This document shows positions 37,587 to 49,566 of a stretch of 64,000 bases of DNA, piece after piece. Under the pieces are notes generated by a model. That model saw only the letters and a list, made by a program, of their open reading frames with translations. It was not told where the DNA came from and did not search any database. Numbering within the stretch: the stretch's first letter is position 1; each line of letters opens with the position of its first letter. The translations under genes and the position numbers were made by a program. Source of the DNA: Heliopora coerulea (Eukaryota > Cnidaria > Anthozoa > Scleralcyonacea > Helioporidae). Location: NCBI GenBank assembly GCA_030142905.1, contig JASJOG010000011.1, positions 3,309,001 through 3,373,000 of the forward strand. Direction: 5' to 3'.

Positions 37587-39411
37587 ATCATTTACATCTA
37601 AAATGTTCTCTCTTTGCTTTTTATTGTAAATTTAATATAGAGAATTGTTCATCGCTGGAATGTAATATATCATTATTGGTCTTCTTATAGTTCTAGTCAA
37701 ACTAGACAGCGCTAGTGGCGAATGCAAGGGATGCAAAACTTGATCGATGTCACATCACTTACTCTCGGCTCGGTTCCCGATACTATTTGTTGAGTATCTT
37801 AATCATCGTGGTTCCTACATATTTTCAGCCCATAAGAGGAAAACCAAACCGAATGTCGATTAGTATTCCAATCCTCTTCTTCTGTTACGTGAAATGCTCG
37901 TTTCTTGAGCTAAATACGCTCCTGCTTCAAGCTGCAACTTATTGTTGAACTTCTGTTGCGAACTTCTGGAGGTGTTTTTGGTTTTTTTGTTGTTGTTGCT
38001 TTTACTTCAAATGTTGTCGTTAATCTGTTCTTAGAAGTAAAAACAATCAAAATTTTATGCGAATCATTATTAGGGAATGGTAAAAACTAACCCATAATTA
38101 TATTCAGACACTTGGTAAGTTCGATTTTGTTGGCATCACCACAGCTTGAGTCTCCGTTGATGGGAGACGTCTTAAACCTTTGTGTGTTTTCTTGACCAGT
38201 TGATCATTAGTGAGGTGTAATTACATGTCATGAAAATAGTTGCATTAGGCCACCAGTTACGTAACGTCATCCCCTTTTTCTTATGGAAATCATCAATCAC
38301 GACATTTGCAACTGAAAACTCTTGACTTTTTTCAAAGATGGCAGTCATGTGTGGATGCATTTGATGAAAAGATTTAAAATTTAGCTTTTAGTTGAAGACA
38401 AAGCCTAATTTGTTTTAAAAAGGCTAATAAGCTCAGCAAATGTTTGGAAAGCCCTCCTCGTTTTTGTCACAGCAGGCAATCTACATTCTGTTTACTTTTC
38501 TTCACAGCTTTTGAAATCTTTTGTTCCTCACTGCGTACATTTAGAGACTGTGGTCCAATAATTAAGTTTCATTTGTTAAAAACTCACTGAATTTTGACCG
38601 AACCAGGCTTTGTGTATGGCTAATTTTAAAAAACCGTCCCTCGCCTTAAATTTAGGACAACCTCAAGAAAATCTCTTCTAGTGGCCAATTGAATGTTTTT
38701 TGCAAAGCCAAACAGGCCGCAACAGTTCAAGCGGCTCCGCTATTGTTGTAACCTATAGTTATCATCATTGAGAGAAGTAATTTTGCACTGAAAGAACAAA
38801 AAAAGTCCGTATTTTATCAAACTGTCGGTTTGGTTCACTTCTGCCCTTGGTCTTTCTTGGCTTACTTGTTCAAACAAGATTGGGCATCCTTCTGACTTCA
38901 AACTAACGAACAAAGAAATTGTTTTTTGTACAAAGTCTGAGCCGTTTTGAATCCTGGGGAGTTAAAGTCTAAAGTCCTTACGAGTGTTCGATTACTTCTC
39001 CAGGAAAGTGTGGTCCTGAGCTAACATTGGAGTGAAAGTTGGGTAAATTTATGTAGGAATTACCTAGGATTATTTAAACAAGAGTGAAAAGATCCTGAGA
39101 TGGAGGCATTGTATCTTGCGCAGTTTGAACTGCTCTTCACAGCGGTTTCTTTGTAATGCATCTTCATTAAGTACACACCGACTGGTGGGTCATGCTGTTT
39201 AAGTGTTCTTGCCATTTTCCCTTACCTGGTAACATCCTCTACACATTGATATAAACATTGTCTTGAGGTAATCGTGATGCACGCCAAGCTCTTGAGCCTT
39301 TTTTTTCCCATTTGATATCATTCTAGCAAGGCTTAAAGGTGATCAGTTCCTTTCAAACTAGTCAACTTGGCCGATTTGTGACTCCATCTTGCTTTCCTGG
39401 TTTCCTTTCAG
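37587..39411. other. Intergenic, no gene seen
   Basis: AT-rich sequence between the bromodomain gene stop and the GNAT exon. It likely contains the 3' UTR of the former and a 5' UTR exon of the latter, neither of which I can place. Confidence 0.5.
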
Positions 39412-39437
39412 TGATAAACACGAGACTGGAATGATTA

Positions 39438-40247
39438 ATGTTACGATCAAAGATCAGCGTTGCTTCTGTGTGTAGGATTTGCAAGGCGTTTGGTAAACAG
39501 AGAATGAACCCGTTAGTACTCTTGGCATCTACGACAAAGACGAAAAGTTTACCCGAGGGGATAACTGTGGAAGTGTTGAACGGAAAGCACGACATTTCTA
39601 AAGTGCGGACACTTCTCGTTCGAGCGTTCGTAGCGAACAACGAACCAATTGTCCACGCCCTTGGTGAGCTCCATTACCCTTCACTATCTACTGTCGAAAG
39701 AATTCCCCTGCTTGAACAGAGATTCAGAAAGGTCTTTCCTGAACAATCTTTAGTGGAGAAAGCAAAGGAAGGACTCAGTCTTGTTGCGGTTAAAGATAAT
39801 GACCCTAACAAGGTAGTGAGTGTGGTGTTCGCGGAGAAATACAAAGGAGAGATTTATGAAGGAGCTGCCGCGGTAAATGATCGCCTTTGCCAAACAGGAC
39901 TGACTTTAATGCGTGCGGTTCACAAGAAAGCGACCCCAACGCTGGCGAGATTCGGTCCAGAAGATATCGTGTTCTTCTCACACGGTGCCACACAACCGGA
40001 GTACCAATCCTTGGGTATCATAGAACACATCGCTGAAACGGCTCTTTTCCTAACCAAGGAGAACGGACTAAAAGTAGTGTATGCTATAACTGCTACAGAA
40101 AGGCTGAGCAAATTTCTCTTAAGTCGATTTGGAGGTGAAGTCATTGCTGAAGTGTTATATAAAGATTACCAAGATAAAGGACTGAAGGTGTTCGAAAAGC
40201 TTTCGGAGAGTGAAGTGTCAGCTAAAGCCTTGATCAAGTGCCTCTAA
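39438..40247 (+). CDS. GNAT-family N-acetyltransferase
   Basis: A single uninterrupted coding exon of 269 residues. A strong acceptor (TTTCCTTTCAG) at 39411 suggests an upstream 5' UTR intron. GNAT motif A is visible around residues 182-205 as QPEYQSLGIIEHIAETAL, where YQSLGI replaces the usual Q/R-x-x-G-x-G/A acetyl-CoA loop. Motif B follows (VVYAITATERLSKFLLSRFG, about 213-232). The layout resembles the arylalkylamine/dopamine N-acetyltransferase-like branch, but substrate cannot be inferred. The first 38 residues are basic, Ser/Cys-rich and lack acidic residues, so mitochondrial targeting is possible. Translation could instead begin at Met23. Confidence 0.85.
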   Translation: MLRSKISVASVCRICKAFGKQRMNPLVLLASTTKTKSLPEGITVEVLNGKHDISKVRTLLVRAFVANNEPIVHALGELHYPSLSTVERIPLLEQRFRKVFPEQSLVEKAKEGLSLVAVKDNDPNKVVSVVFAEKYKGEIYEGAAAVNDRLCQTGLTLMRAVHKKATPTLARFGPEDIVFFSHGATQPEYQSLGIIEHIAETALFLTKENGLKVVYAITATERLSKFLLSRFGGEVIAEVLYKDYQDKGLKVFEKLSESEVSAKALIKCL

Positions 40248-42097
40248 GTCACCCTCCACCGACATATATTCAGTCAATCAATTTCTGAAGACCAGTTTTG
40301 CGCAACATTTTATCGCTGCTAAAGTTCACCAAAGATCTCGCCATGAATGTTAATGTTGGCACCGTCATAGGATTTTCTGTATCTGGTAGCATGAGGTTTC
40401 TATTAAAAAAATCATTGCAGAGAGAACTATATTTTCGGCAACAGAGTTCGACCAGTGGAACTTTTTTTCTCTGACATTTGCAAGATTCCTGCGCAGTTAG
40501 TGATCAACTGTGTGTGTCATATTCCTGGTCAGACAAAGCAACAATTTGCTATTGCGTCCTAGAAAGCAGTTACTTGTGATGTATATTTCGTTTATCACTG
40601 CAAGAAACCAAATGTTCCCATTGATTTCCTTTCTTTTATTGTATCTAAGACTCAATTATCTTTTTTTCAATTAAGCAATGCCGCAAATTCCGAACTGCGT
40701 TGCCAGTAAGAGGGCAAACTGAATTTTGAATCTTCATGACTTAATCATGGCTTTAAAACCCATCAATGAATGGTAGACAGCCATACACATTTCGCATGCG
40801 GTCTGTGTAAGAACAGCAACGGTGGTGTATGTAACACGACAGAGACGTTTTGTAACAGTCATTGTAGTTTTTAATTGGTTTTTTCATGGCAGTTGTATCC
40901 GCGTTTCTTGTCTTTGTTATAATCACAGTTGATCCATTTGGCATAAGAAGTCTGTAAAATGTACTTTCAGGAAGTCAGTGCGTTCTCTTTGCCACCTGGA
41001 TTGTTTACTTGTTGGTTCCCAAGGATCCCATTCAAAGTGATCCCAAAAAAAATTTTGGCGCGCGTTGGATCAATTTACGGGATAATATGAATTTTCTCGT
41101 ATGAGTGTGGTTCACGTTCTTGAAGGCCTCGCTTGCATGCCGCGAAGACGATTGAGTATGAATTTTAACGAACACGCCATGTAAACATAAGAAGAAACTC
41201 CGTTATCTCATTATTTAGAACATGGAGAAAAAGATTCCTGGAGTTGTCAGAGCATGTTCTTGAGCAGTGTCGTTCTTTGCTGATAAACCGGTTTTAGACG
41301 CGTATACCTGGTCACAATTTCATGCAGTTTTATCCATTTTACATAACCAAATGAAAAGTGCAAGTTCATAGTTGTGATTAACTGATTCCTTTTGTCTACT
41401 TGATTATATCTAAGCAGAAGCTTTTTCATAATTTGTCAATCCTTTTTGGCATTTACATCAAATGACGTAACTGACAATGTGACAAATCGTTTTCATGAAC
41501 TTGGCACTTCACTTTAATTTACACCATTTTGAATGCCGATACTTGCACAAGCGTTTTCTCAACCTTTTTCACGGAAAATTGCCCCAAGCCAGCCTCGCAA
41601 TTCATCAACATGCATGGTGAATCGAAGAATCTTATATTACGATCGTACAGTGTTGAAAAGGCCTAAAACACATTACTAGGCAGCGTTGTATTTCCTTGAA
41701 ATATATTCTGCTCTTACGCGTTCCCCTCGACCATTGCAAACGTGGCGCGTTTTGCCGTGATTCCAAGAAGAGCTGACGTATTCATTGGCAAATACAAAAT
41801 TAAAATATTCACTCCCGGAAGTTTTGATTGAGGAATGCCTCTGATATGATGCAGTGGTGACGATTTAGTAGGCAACTCATTACTGTCAGAGTTTCACATA
41901 AAGAAGTTCGGTCTTCGAAAATGGGCATTTCATGAAACCCAAGGATTACTGTTCGGATTCGGCAATGAGATAAGACGAGGCGAAGAGGCTTTCACACGAC
42001 AAAAAGCAGTTTCCAACAACGGTCTATAAACTGTTTTGGTCATGTTCACCCATAAACCTGGGTGTTCCAAGCCGTGTTGCCAAATGGTTGTTGTGTA
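40248..42097. other. Intergenic, no gene seen
   Basis: Includes the probable 3' UTR of the GNAT gene. Only short open frames without family signatures. Confidence 0.5.
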
Positions 42098-42305
42098 CAG
42101 GGGTGCAACAAGGGGGAAGTTGAGTGGGTTGCGACCTTTTTCATTTTCGTGGGAAATATTATATGTGCCCTTTTAGTGACTATTTTTATCCTTATTGCCC
42201 AAAGCTGCTTATATCTACTCCACTCGAAATGATCAAAATCAACCCGACGGTGCCTTGATTCTTTCATCCGACCCCTGCCCTTTGAAATTTCTAGTTGCGC
42301 CCCTG
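42098..42305. mobile_element. hAT-like MITE
   Basis: Begins CAGGGGTGCAAC and ends GTTGCGCCCCTG, inverted repeats of the CAGGGGCG type common in hAT elements. A homologous, more diverged copy is at 47214-47413. No clear 8-bp target duplication is visible. Confidence 0.65.
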
Positions 42306-42738
42306 CTGAAGAAGTTCTTTCAAGACTGCTTCATGACATGATATTAATGCGAATCCAAAAGGCGTGGCAAACAATTTTAAGGTTTTGAGAGCTAGATATA
42401 TCATGGTGCACATTTCATATTTCCAAAGGGTATGACTATTAAAAGAAAGGTAAGTTTTTACTGTAAAAAGGAAAACTAATGAAAAATCTTTCGGGCCACT
42501 TACATCCAATGCCCCTCTCCTGTCCCAACGGCACAGCTTACTCCAAAATGTAAACTTAGCACTGTTAAAAGCTTTCAAACATTTTACCGACGTCGGGGGA
42601 TCGTCTGCGCGAATAATAACCTAAACCGAATAAATAGAGATTTGAATTTCCTTTCAGTTATATGACATTTTCATAGAAAATGTTATTTTGCGCATTTGCT
42701 TTGGTTAGAACCCAGGCCTAAGACAGCTTGCAAACAAC

Positions 42739-42868
42739 CCTGCACACGACTCTTACGCCACACTCACGTGACACTTGAACCTGCACACGACTCTTACGCC
42801 ACACTCACGTGACACTTGAACCTGCACACGACTCTTATGCCACACTCACGTGACACTTGAACCTGCAC
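42739..42868. repeat. 41-bp tandem repeat, three copies, each with a TCACGTGA palindrome
   Basis: Copies at 42739-42779, 42780-42820 and 42821-42861 are identical except for one base in copy 3, followed by a partial copy (CCTGCAC). Each carries ACTCACGTGACAC, an E-box of the CACGTG class. A fourth CACGTG (GCACGTGC) follows directly. Confidence 0.95.
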
Positions 42869-42908
42869 GTGCATATGTGGAACTGCTTTGAACGTTGAGG
42901 CCAAATTA

Positions 42909-43940
42909 TCAAATGGTTTTAAAATGATTTTGGAATAAAATCGAAATATTACCCTTTCTTACTCGTCTTGTTCCTTTTAACTCAACTCTTGGGTTTACAA
43001 GATGCTCATATTCGGAGTTTGCCTCATTTTGAACGTTGACTTGTTCATGTTCAAACGAAGTCGTGTAGGTTGAAAAATATATATTTGTATGGGTTACAGT
43101 TCTGTATTGACAAGTTAGAAGGTTCAAGGAAGGTCTAATCTTCCAAGATAATCGACGTTTTTGTCCAGCGAAGCAAGGGGCAACAGCTGGTCTCGAAGAA
43201 ACAGCGACCTCGAGAAACAAGATTGTGGACTTCTAGGGAATATTGCTCGGGATTTATTGGTGAGTTTTTTGTTATTCTGACCCGTTATATTGAAGTAATG
43301 AACTACAAATGAGAGTCGTTGTAATTGAAGAAGCAGGAGGGAATTGAAGTCTGGTCATAAATATAGCCCAGCAAATAATTTTGATAAGAACCATCGTTGA
43401 CACAATTCAGACTTACAAGTCTAACTTGAGTTATATAAATTGCAGCCATTTTGTCCAGACGTGGTTCATAGAACTTGGCCATAGTTTTTGAATTTCATGG
43501 TTACAGTACACTGAAGGGTCAGTATAAGTATGGTCTCCCCTCTACATTTAGGGATATAACACCTAAAGATACTACCACCATGGGCATAACCCTGACCTAT
43601 TTACTGAAGAAAATTTCAGTTTCTTAATTGCATGTACCCCTCAGTAAAAGTAGTTTAGATAACTACAGTACATTAATTTATAGTATTTACAGTATGATAG
43701 ATTAATATGATACAGAGTATACAGTAATAGTTTAACATAATACATAACAGTAATGATAATATTGAATGACAGTTGAACATTTGTCAAGCTCTATTCTTAG
43801 AAAAGCTTGAAAAATGTTCAACTATTGTTCAAGATATCTCCAAGCTCCAACATTTCCAAAATATATATGTCAGTAATGATAATAATAGTATAGGTCACTA
43901 AATAGTTTAGATAACTACTTTTGTCTCACTGTTAATTACA
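42909..43940. other. Non-coding, one unrecognised open frame
   Basis: A 103-codon frame on the minus strand (42909-43220) has no recognisable motif and no supporting splice context. The remainder is AT-rich. Confidence 0.4.
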
Positions 43941-44130
43941 TTTCAGAATCATCCTCAGAGATATACATGAACAGAAACTTTTTCATGATAATCTGACACT
44001 GCCAAAGTCAACTGAAAAATGTTGACTTAAGCGAGATTTGAATTTGCACCTTCAGGATACTGGTCTGCTGCTTTACCTGTTAAGCTATTGAGTCCAAAGT
44101 GATTGGATAAAACTCACCTCCAATCCCTGT
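43941..44130 (-). mobile_element. tRNA-derived SINE (second family), inverted copy
   Basis: It contains the reverse complement of the tRNA-like head (GGTCTGCTGCTTTACCTGTT) and of the CAGTTGACTTTGGCAGTGTC tail. Together with the next element it forms a head-to-head pair. Confidence 0.65.
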
Positions 44131-44520
44131 GGACTCAATAGCTCAACAGGTAGTATGGGGGACCAGTATCCCGAAGGTGTGAGTTCAAATGCTGCTTGAG
44201 TCAACATTTTTTAGTTGACTTTGGCAGAGTCAGATTATCATGAAAAAGTTCCTGTTCACATACGTTGCTGAGAATAATTCTGAAATAGAATTGAAACACT
44301 GCATATCCTCTCATGGATAAGTGTTAAGTTGTCACAAGAATATCTTGTGCACTTAAATTGGGTATAACTCGCCGCCAATCCCTGTGGACTCAATAGCTCA
44401 ATAGGTAGAGCAGCGGACTGGTATCCTGAATGTGCGAGTTCAAATGCTGCTTGAGTCAACATTTTTTGGTTGACTTTGGCAGTGTCAGATTATTGTGAAA
44501 AAGTTCCTGTTTATTGTTAA
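44131..44520 (+). mobile_element. Two tandem tRNA-derived SINEs (second family)
   Basis: Two heads in the same direction (CTCAATAGCTCAACAGGTAG at about 44134 and CTCAATAGCTCAATAGGTAG at about 44390). Each is followed by GAGTTCAAATGCTGCTTGAG and the CAACATTTTTTRGTTGAC tail, separated by the shared foldback segment. Confidence 0.7.
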
Positions 44521-45884
44521 TTACAGTAGATATTTATGTATTAATATTATCAAGGTGGTAAAGTAAAGAAGTTTATGAGTTCATACAGTTAATATGACTA
44601 TTATTTTGTTCTTATAGAAACTTTAAAATCATTTGGCTGTAATCACTTGGTCACATTCAGCATTTGAAAATGCCATTGGAATAAAGACCTGTGAGTAAAA
44701 TGTAATCTGTTACATGTTTAGTGTCTTTTTATTTCTTTGGTGATTGTTGAAATTACATAAGAATTTCTTTTGTCCCTTTTGCAAATCCTGGTTGTGCACC
44801 TAAAACCATTTGCTAAGTGAAGTCAGATGCTAAGTATTTCTTGCATTTGAATCTACTTTTCAAAATTTTGGTTGTGCAAGCACTTGGTCACATCCAGCAT
44901 TTGAAAATGTGCCTGGAATGAAAATCTGTCGGTAAAGTGCAATATGTTGCATGCTGTTTAGTGTCTTTTTTTTTTCAATTTCCATGTGTAACAAACTTTT
45001 TTGTCCTTTTATAAAATCTTGGTTGTGTCCCACAAGTCCCTTTCTGGTTTATGCACAAATGCCAAGTGATCTTTTTGCAAGACAACCCAGTAAAAGTTGG
45101 TCATGATGGAAATGGTTTTTTACTTTCCATGTACAAGTATGATATACATTCAGAGATATTTGTGTATAGAAAGTGAAAAAATTAATGCTCTCTGCGATAA
45201 ATCACCACCATAAGTTGCTGGGCTTGCTTACAAAAGAATGCTTGGCAGTTGCATGTGGCACAGAAGGGATATTATGTTTATCGTAGAGATAATATAATAA
45301 CTTAATGTAATAATGATAGTTATTCCTTGGGGGGCTTCAAGTACTGGATGCAACTAAGTAATTGAAATGAGGTGCTTTTCATATCTCTAAAATCATAATT
45401 CAAAGTAGTGATCATGTTAGTTGTTTGTTCTTGTAAACTTCTTAACTTTACCATCTCAATAACATCAATGTGTGAGCCTCCACAGTAATTAACAACAGTG
45501 GCACAAGAGTAGTCTAAACTATTTTTTTTATCTCAACCATTGTTGTTATATTAAACTATTGTATTACCTATGTTATAACCATAATTACCTAAACTAGTTT
45601 TTATATACATATAAAATACCCTTATATACTTCATATATAATCTTCTGGTGATGACAACACATTGAAACATTAGGTTTTTTAATGGTAAATATTATCTTTT
45701 AACTTGCCTTTATATGTATATAAAAAAAAGTTTTGAGAGAATATTATGTCACAGACTACTTTTATTGATGTGGTGCAGGAAGAGAATTTTACAATTTATA
45801 GCAATGTAAACTGTGTTATGTGCAGCTGCTGTGATCTTTTGCCAGTGAGCCCAGTTATTTATGGCAGTAATTTATGGTGATAAT

Positions 45885-45962
45885 TTATGGCGGTGACTTA
45901 TGGCGGTGACTTATGGCGGTGACTTATGGCGGTGACTTATGGCGGTGACTTATGGCGGTGAT
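45885..45962. repeat. 13-bp minisatellite, six copies
   Basis: Six head-to-tail copies of TTATGGCGGTGAC, the last ending GAT, within the diverged long repeat region. Looser related words (TTATGGTGATAA) precede it. Confidence 0.95.
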
Positions 45963-46814
45963 ATATGTTTGGGAGTATTTTTTTTCACTTCCCACATGTG
46001 AACATCTCTACACTTCTCTCCATAACTGAAGCACCTTATCCAAGCTTGGATTACAGAAAGTCTACATACCTCTTATTCTCAGAAATTTTCAGTTTTCTAA
46101 AATTCTCAGTTTACATTGCTGTACAACTTCAATAAAAATAGTTTAGATAAGGATGCTTATAGCATGCTAGGTATTGCAATACTTTAATATAATAATAATA
46201 ATAGTTGAGATAACTAATTTTGTTTAGATAACTAATTTTGTCTTGCTGTTGTTAGTTACTGTGGATGTTTGTGCATTAATATTATCAAGATGGTAAAGTA
46301 AAGAAATTTACAACTGCAAATAATCAATATGATTATCATTTTATCTTTTTGGGACCTTGAAATGCATTTCACTGTAATCCCTTGGTTGCATTCAGCATTT
46401 GAAAACCCCCTTAGAATTACTATCATTATATTAAAGTATTATATTGTTTGTTCTATAAACATAATTTCCCTTCTATGTTACATGCAACTGCCAAGTGATC
46501 TTTTCCAAGCAAGCCTGGTGATTTATGGTGACAATTAATGTTGATGATTTATGGCGCAGAGCATGTTTTCAATTTCCAAATTTGAATATCTGTGCACTTC
46601 TCTTAACTGACACACCTTATGAAAGCTTGGAAGCTTACTGAAGGTCTGCAGACATCTTCATGAAAGAAAATTTCAGTTTTCTAAAATGAGCAGTTTACAC
46701 ATCTGTGCCACTGTTTTCAATTAAAATGATTAGATAACTCTGTTTATAGCATAGGTAATACAATTATAATAATTGAGATAATTAAATAGTTTAGGATAGA
46801 TGAATGATCTTCAA

Positions 46815-46937
46815 GCTCTGTACTCAGAAAATGATTTCTGAGCCCCAGATGGGGATCGAACCCACAACCTTCTGATGACTGGTGAGACACTCTAACCATT
46901 GAGCTACTGAGACTCAGATGGTGAGCTAAGGTGCAAG
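46815..46937 (-). mobile_element. tRNA-derived SINE (first family)
   Basis: On the minus strand the head reads GTCTCAGTAGCTCAATGGTTAG, then TGTGGGTTCGATCCCCATCT, good A- and B-box matches. It is the best-preserved copy in the window. A CCA-less, mismatched acceptor region and the shared SINE flank argue against a functional tRNA gene. Confidence 0.75.
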
Positions 46938-47213
46938 TTCAATATATATGTGCGACCTAAGCGGAAGCCACTATATATTAATAATGATGAAGACAGTCAA
47001 ACTGTAAATTGTTTAGATACTGTAGCTACTTTTGTCTTGCTATTGTTAATTACTGTAGGCATTTATGTGTTGATATGATCAATTTGCTAAACTAAAGAAG
47101 TTTACAAGTGCCAATAATTAGTATGATTATTTTTTTTATTTTAGCTGCAATCACGTGGTCACATCCAGCATTTGAAAATACCCTTGGAATGAAAATCTGT
47201 TGGTAAAATGCAA

Positions 47214-47413
47214 GTGTGCAACTAGAGAGGGGCTGTGGGAAGTTGTGACCATTGCGCTTTTTGTGTCTCATATACGCCCTGTTTGCAACAGGTTTTTTGC
47301 CTTCATTCCCCAAAGCCACGTAGATCTACTGCACTTGAAATTATCAAAATCACTCCAACTGTCCCTTGATACGTCACCCAACCCCTGCCCTTCAAAGATC
47401 CTGGTCGCGCCCC
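47214..47413. mobile_element. Diverged hAT-like MITE inside a long repeat unit
   Basis: Homologous over most of its length to 42098-42305 (compare CCAAAGCCACGTAGATCTAC with CCAAAGCTGCTTATATCTAC). It interrupts the repeat text GGTAAAATGCAA...GTAATCTGTTGCATG that is continuous in sister units. Confidence 0.6.
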
Positions 47414-48444
47414 AGTAGTGTAATCTGTTGCATGTTGTTTAGTGTCTCTTTTTATTTGCTTGTTGATTGTTGAAATCATCTAAGAAATCTTTTTTTTTTT
47501 GTCCCTTTAGAAAATCCTGGTTATGTCCCATAACCCCTTTCCTATGTTACTCCCAAGTGCCAACTGATCTTTCGCAAGCAAACCCAACAAAAGGGGATTA
47601 AAGGGGCGAGGGCCTTTTACTTTCCATATAGAAGTATCTCTGTTATAACTTCTGAAGCACCTTACGCGTGCTTGGATTACTGAAGGTCTGCAGCAGGTGC
47701 ATTAAACAATTTCTTCCGACGGATAGATTGCCTTCGGGTTGGGAAGAAATCAATAGACAAAAAGTCGCAAACCACAACTTGGTGTTACTTTGTTTAATGT
47801 GAAAACATTGAATAAACATCTAGAACGTTATAAGTCCTGTCAGTGTGCTGCTGAAATACCAACTACATTGCAGTAGCACTGCAGTGAGGAAAGTTTAGTA
47901 ACTATTAGAAAGTTCAAGTGAGTACTTTTAATGTCTTGCCATTGATAATCACTGAAGGTATTCGTGCGTTGATTATCAAGTTTGAAAAGTAAAGAAGTTT
48001 GAGTATGAATAATTGATACAATTATTATTTTCCTATTTTAGAAACTTCGACCTAGCTTGGCTGGAATCACTTGATCGCATCCTGCATTGAATTTTAAAAC
48101 GCTCTTGGAGTGAAATAATGAAATGCTACAGCAAACCGTAAAGATTCACTGTAGCATATCGTGTGGTATCTTTTACGTTTGTCTTTGTTGAAACTGTGTT
48201 TGAAATATTTTGTCGTGGTTGCAAAATCCTGGTTGTGCCCCTAAAACCCGAGATTTGTTCAAACTGTGTGATGAGTATTTTTGCACTTCCGATGCTTTCC
48301 GAAATGGTAGGTTTGCCTCACAATTCCCTTCTGATGTGAGCTTGGATACTGAAGGTCAACAGACTTCTTGGTCGCAGAAAACTCCATTTTATAAAATGCA
48401 GAGTTTACGTCGCACTAAAAACCGTTACTTAACCGATAATTTAT

Positions 48445-48445
48445 G

Positions 48446-48496
<51 letters not shown>
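48445..48496. repeat. (AT)n(AG)n compound microsatellite
   Basis: Alternating AT followed directly by alternating GA. Confidence 0.95.
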
Positions 48497-48499
<3 letters not shown>

Positions 48500-48543
48500 A
48501 ACTTAGTCGAGTACTATTGCAAATGCTGCATTCTGATTGGCTA

Positions 48544-48583
48544 CGCTACTCGCTATCTATTCGTCGATAGATAGCGAGTAGCG
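48544..48583. repeat. Perfect 17-bp inverted repeat
   Basis: CGCTACTCGCTATCTAT at 48544-48560 and its exact complement at 48567-48583 are separated by six bases, a strong potential hairpin. Confidence 0.9.
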
Positions 48584-49039
48584 AAAATGGCTTCCGCCTC
48601 TCGTTTTTGTGAAGTTTCTGAAGACGAAATAGAATGCTTACTTGAAAGTGCAACCCCAGAGAAGACGAAAAGTGTTCTTTGCAAAGTGTGTTTGTACTAA
48701 AACAATTAGATTTTTCACTCTCGATTATTCGCTGTCGATAGTTGACTCGGGCTTCGCCTTCGTCAACTATCACCTCTGGAGCTACTAGGAACTACTCCGT
48801 TAAATCTTAACTATTCCCCGCTAACTGCTGCCGAGGTAGCGCGCTGACCTTGCGCGAATATTCATATTTTTCCACCTGGAGCAATTCAACTAAGTTTCAT
48901 GTTAAACTTACTGGAGTAGCTGTCCAAGGGCATTCGTGTGAATTTGTCTGTCACAAACTTTCTTAAGAAGTTTTTTAAAAGTCGAAAAGCCATAGTTTGA
49001 CCGCTTTACCTTCAGTTGATATTTTTCTATCTCTAGTAT

Positions 49040-49490
49040 TGCACAACATGAAATGAGTAAAGAGCAAAACTAAATTATTTTGGCTGAACATTCATATTTT
49101 AACATTTTGTCCCTGTCAAAAAAGTTCACCAGAGTTAAACCGTTAATTCATGGTGTCACGATTTTTCGACGAATCTGAAACTTTTGAAATAGGTTTAAGA
49201 TATGACAGTTCAGCACAAATAATTTAATTTTTCACTTATTTGAGTGACTTTAAGCCAAAAGTTTGTTGAATTTTCGAGAATTGAAAAATTTCACAAAAAA
49301 GTACAGAGGTTAACCCATGGTTTTTGACGGTTTTTCGACCAATTTCAAACTTTCCAAATATGCTCAAAGTATGAAAGTTTATTGCATAGAATTCAGTTTT
49401 GCGGTGGTTTGAGTGGTTTTTGGGTGAGATGACGTTTAATATTTTAGGTCGAAAAATTTGAGCAAAAAGTAAAAGGGGTTAACCTTTTCA
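49040..49490 (-). repeat. Decayed satellite copies in inverted orientation
   Basis: Words such as AACCCATGGTTTTTGACGG and TTTTTCGACCAATTTCAAAC are the reverse complement of the main satellite monomer found from 50990 on. Roughly two to three diverged monomers are recognisable, pointing opposite to the main array. Confidence 0.75.
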
Positions 49491-49566
49491 CATGTTCTTG
49501 ATGTGTAATGACTAGAAATGTTCCAGGGGTCGGTCAAGACTGGGCAATTTATCCAGTTGATTAGTC

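Larger units (their letters stand above)
44541..48190 (+). repeat. Diverged long tandem repeats
   Basis: A segment with TATCAAGxTGGTAAAGTAAAG, then AATCACTTGGTCACATCCAG, then GCATTTGAAAATGCCCTTGG begins near 44541, 46276, 47064 and 47962, with a partial copy near 44871. Spacing is uneven (about 1735, 788 and 898 bp). Some units also share a block with GAAGCACCTTATCCAAGCTT (about 46028, 46607 and 47656). No reading frame is conserved between copies. Confidence 0.7.

Noticed and set aside
46846..46920. Possible functional tRNA gene on the minus strand
   Set aside because: A- and B-box words are good, but the arms do not fold cleanly and the same sequence with shared flanks recurs at 2.3/3.5 and 60.1 kb, so it is a SINE head.
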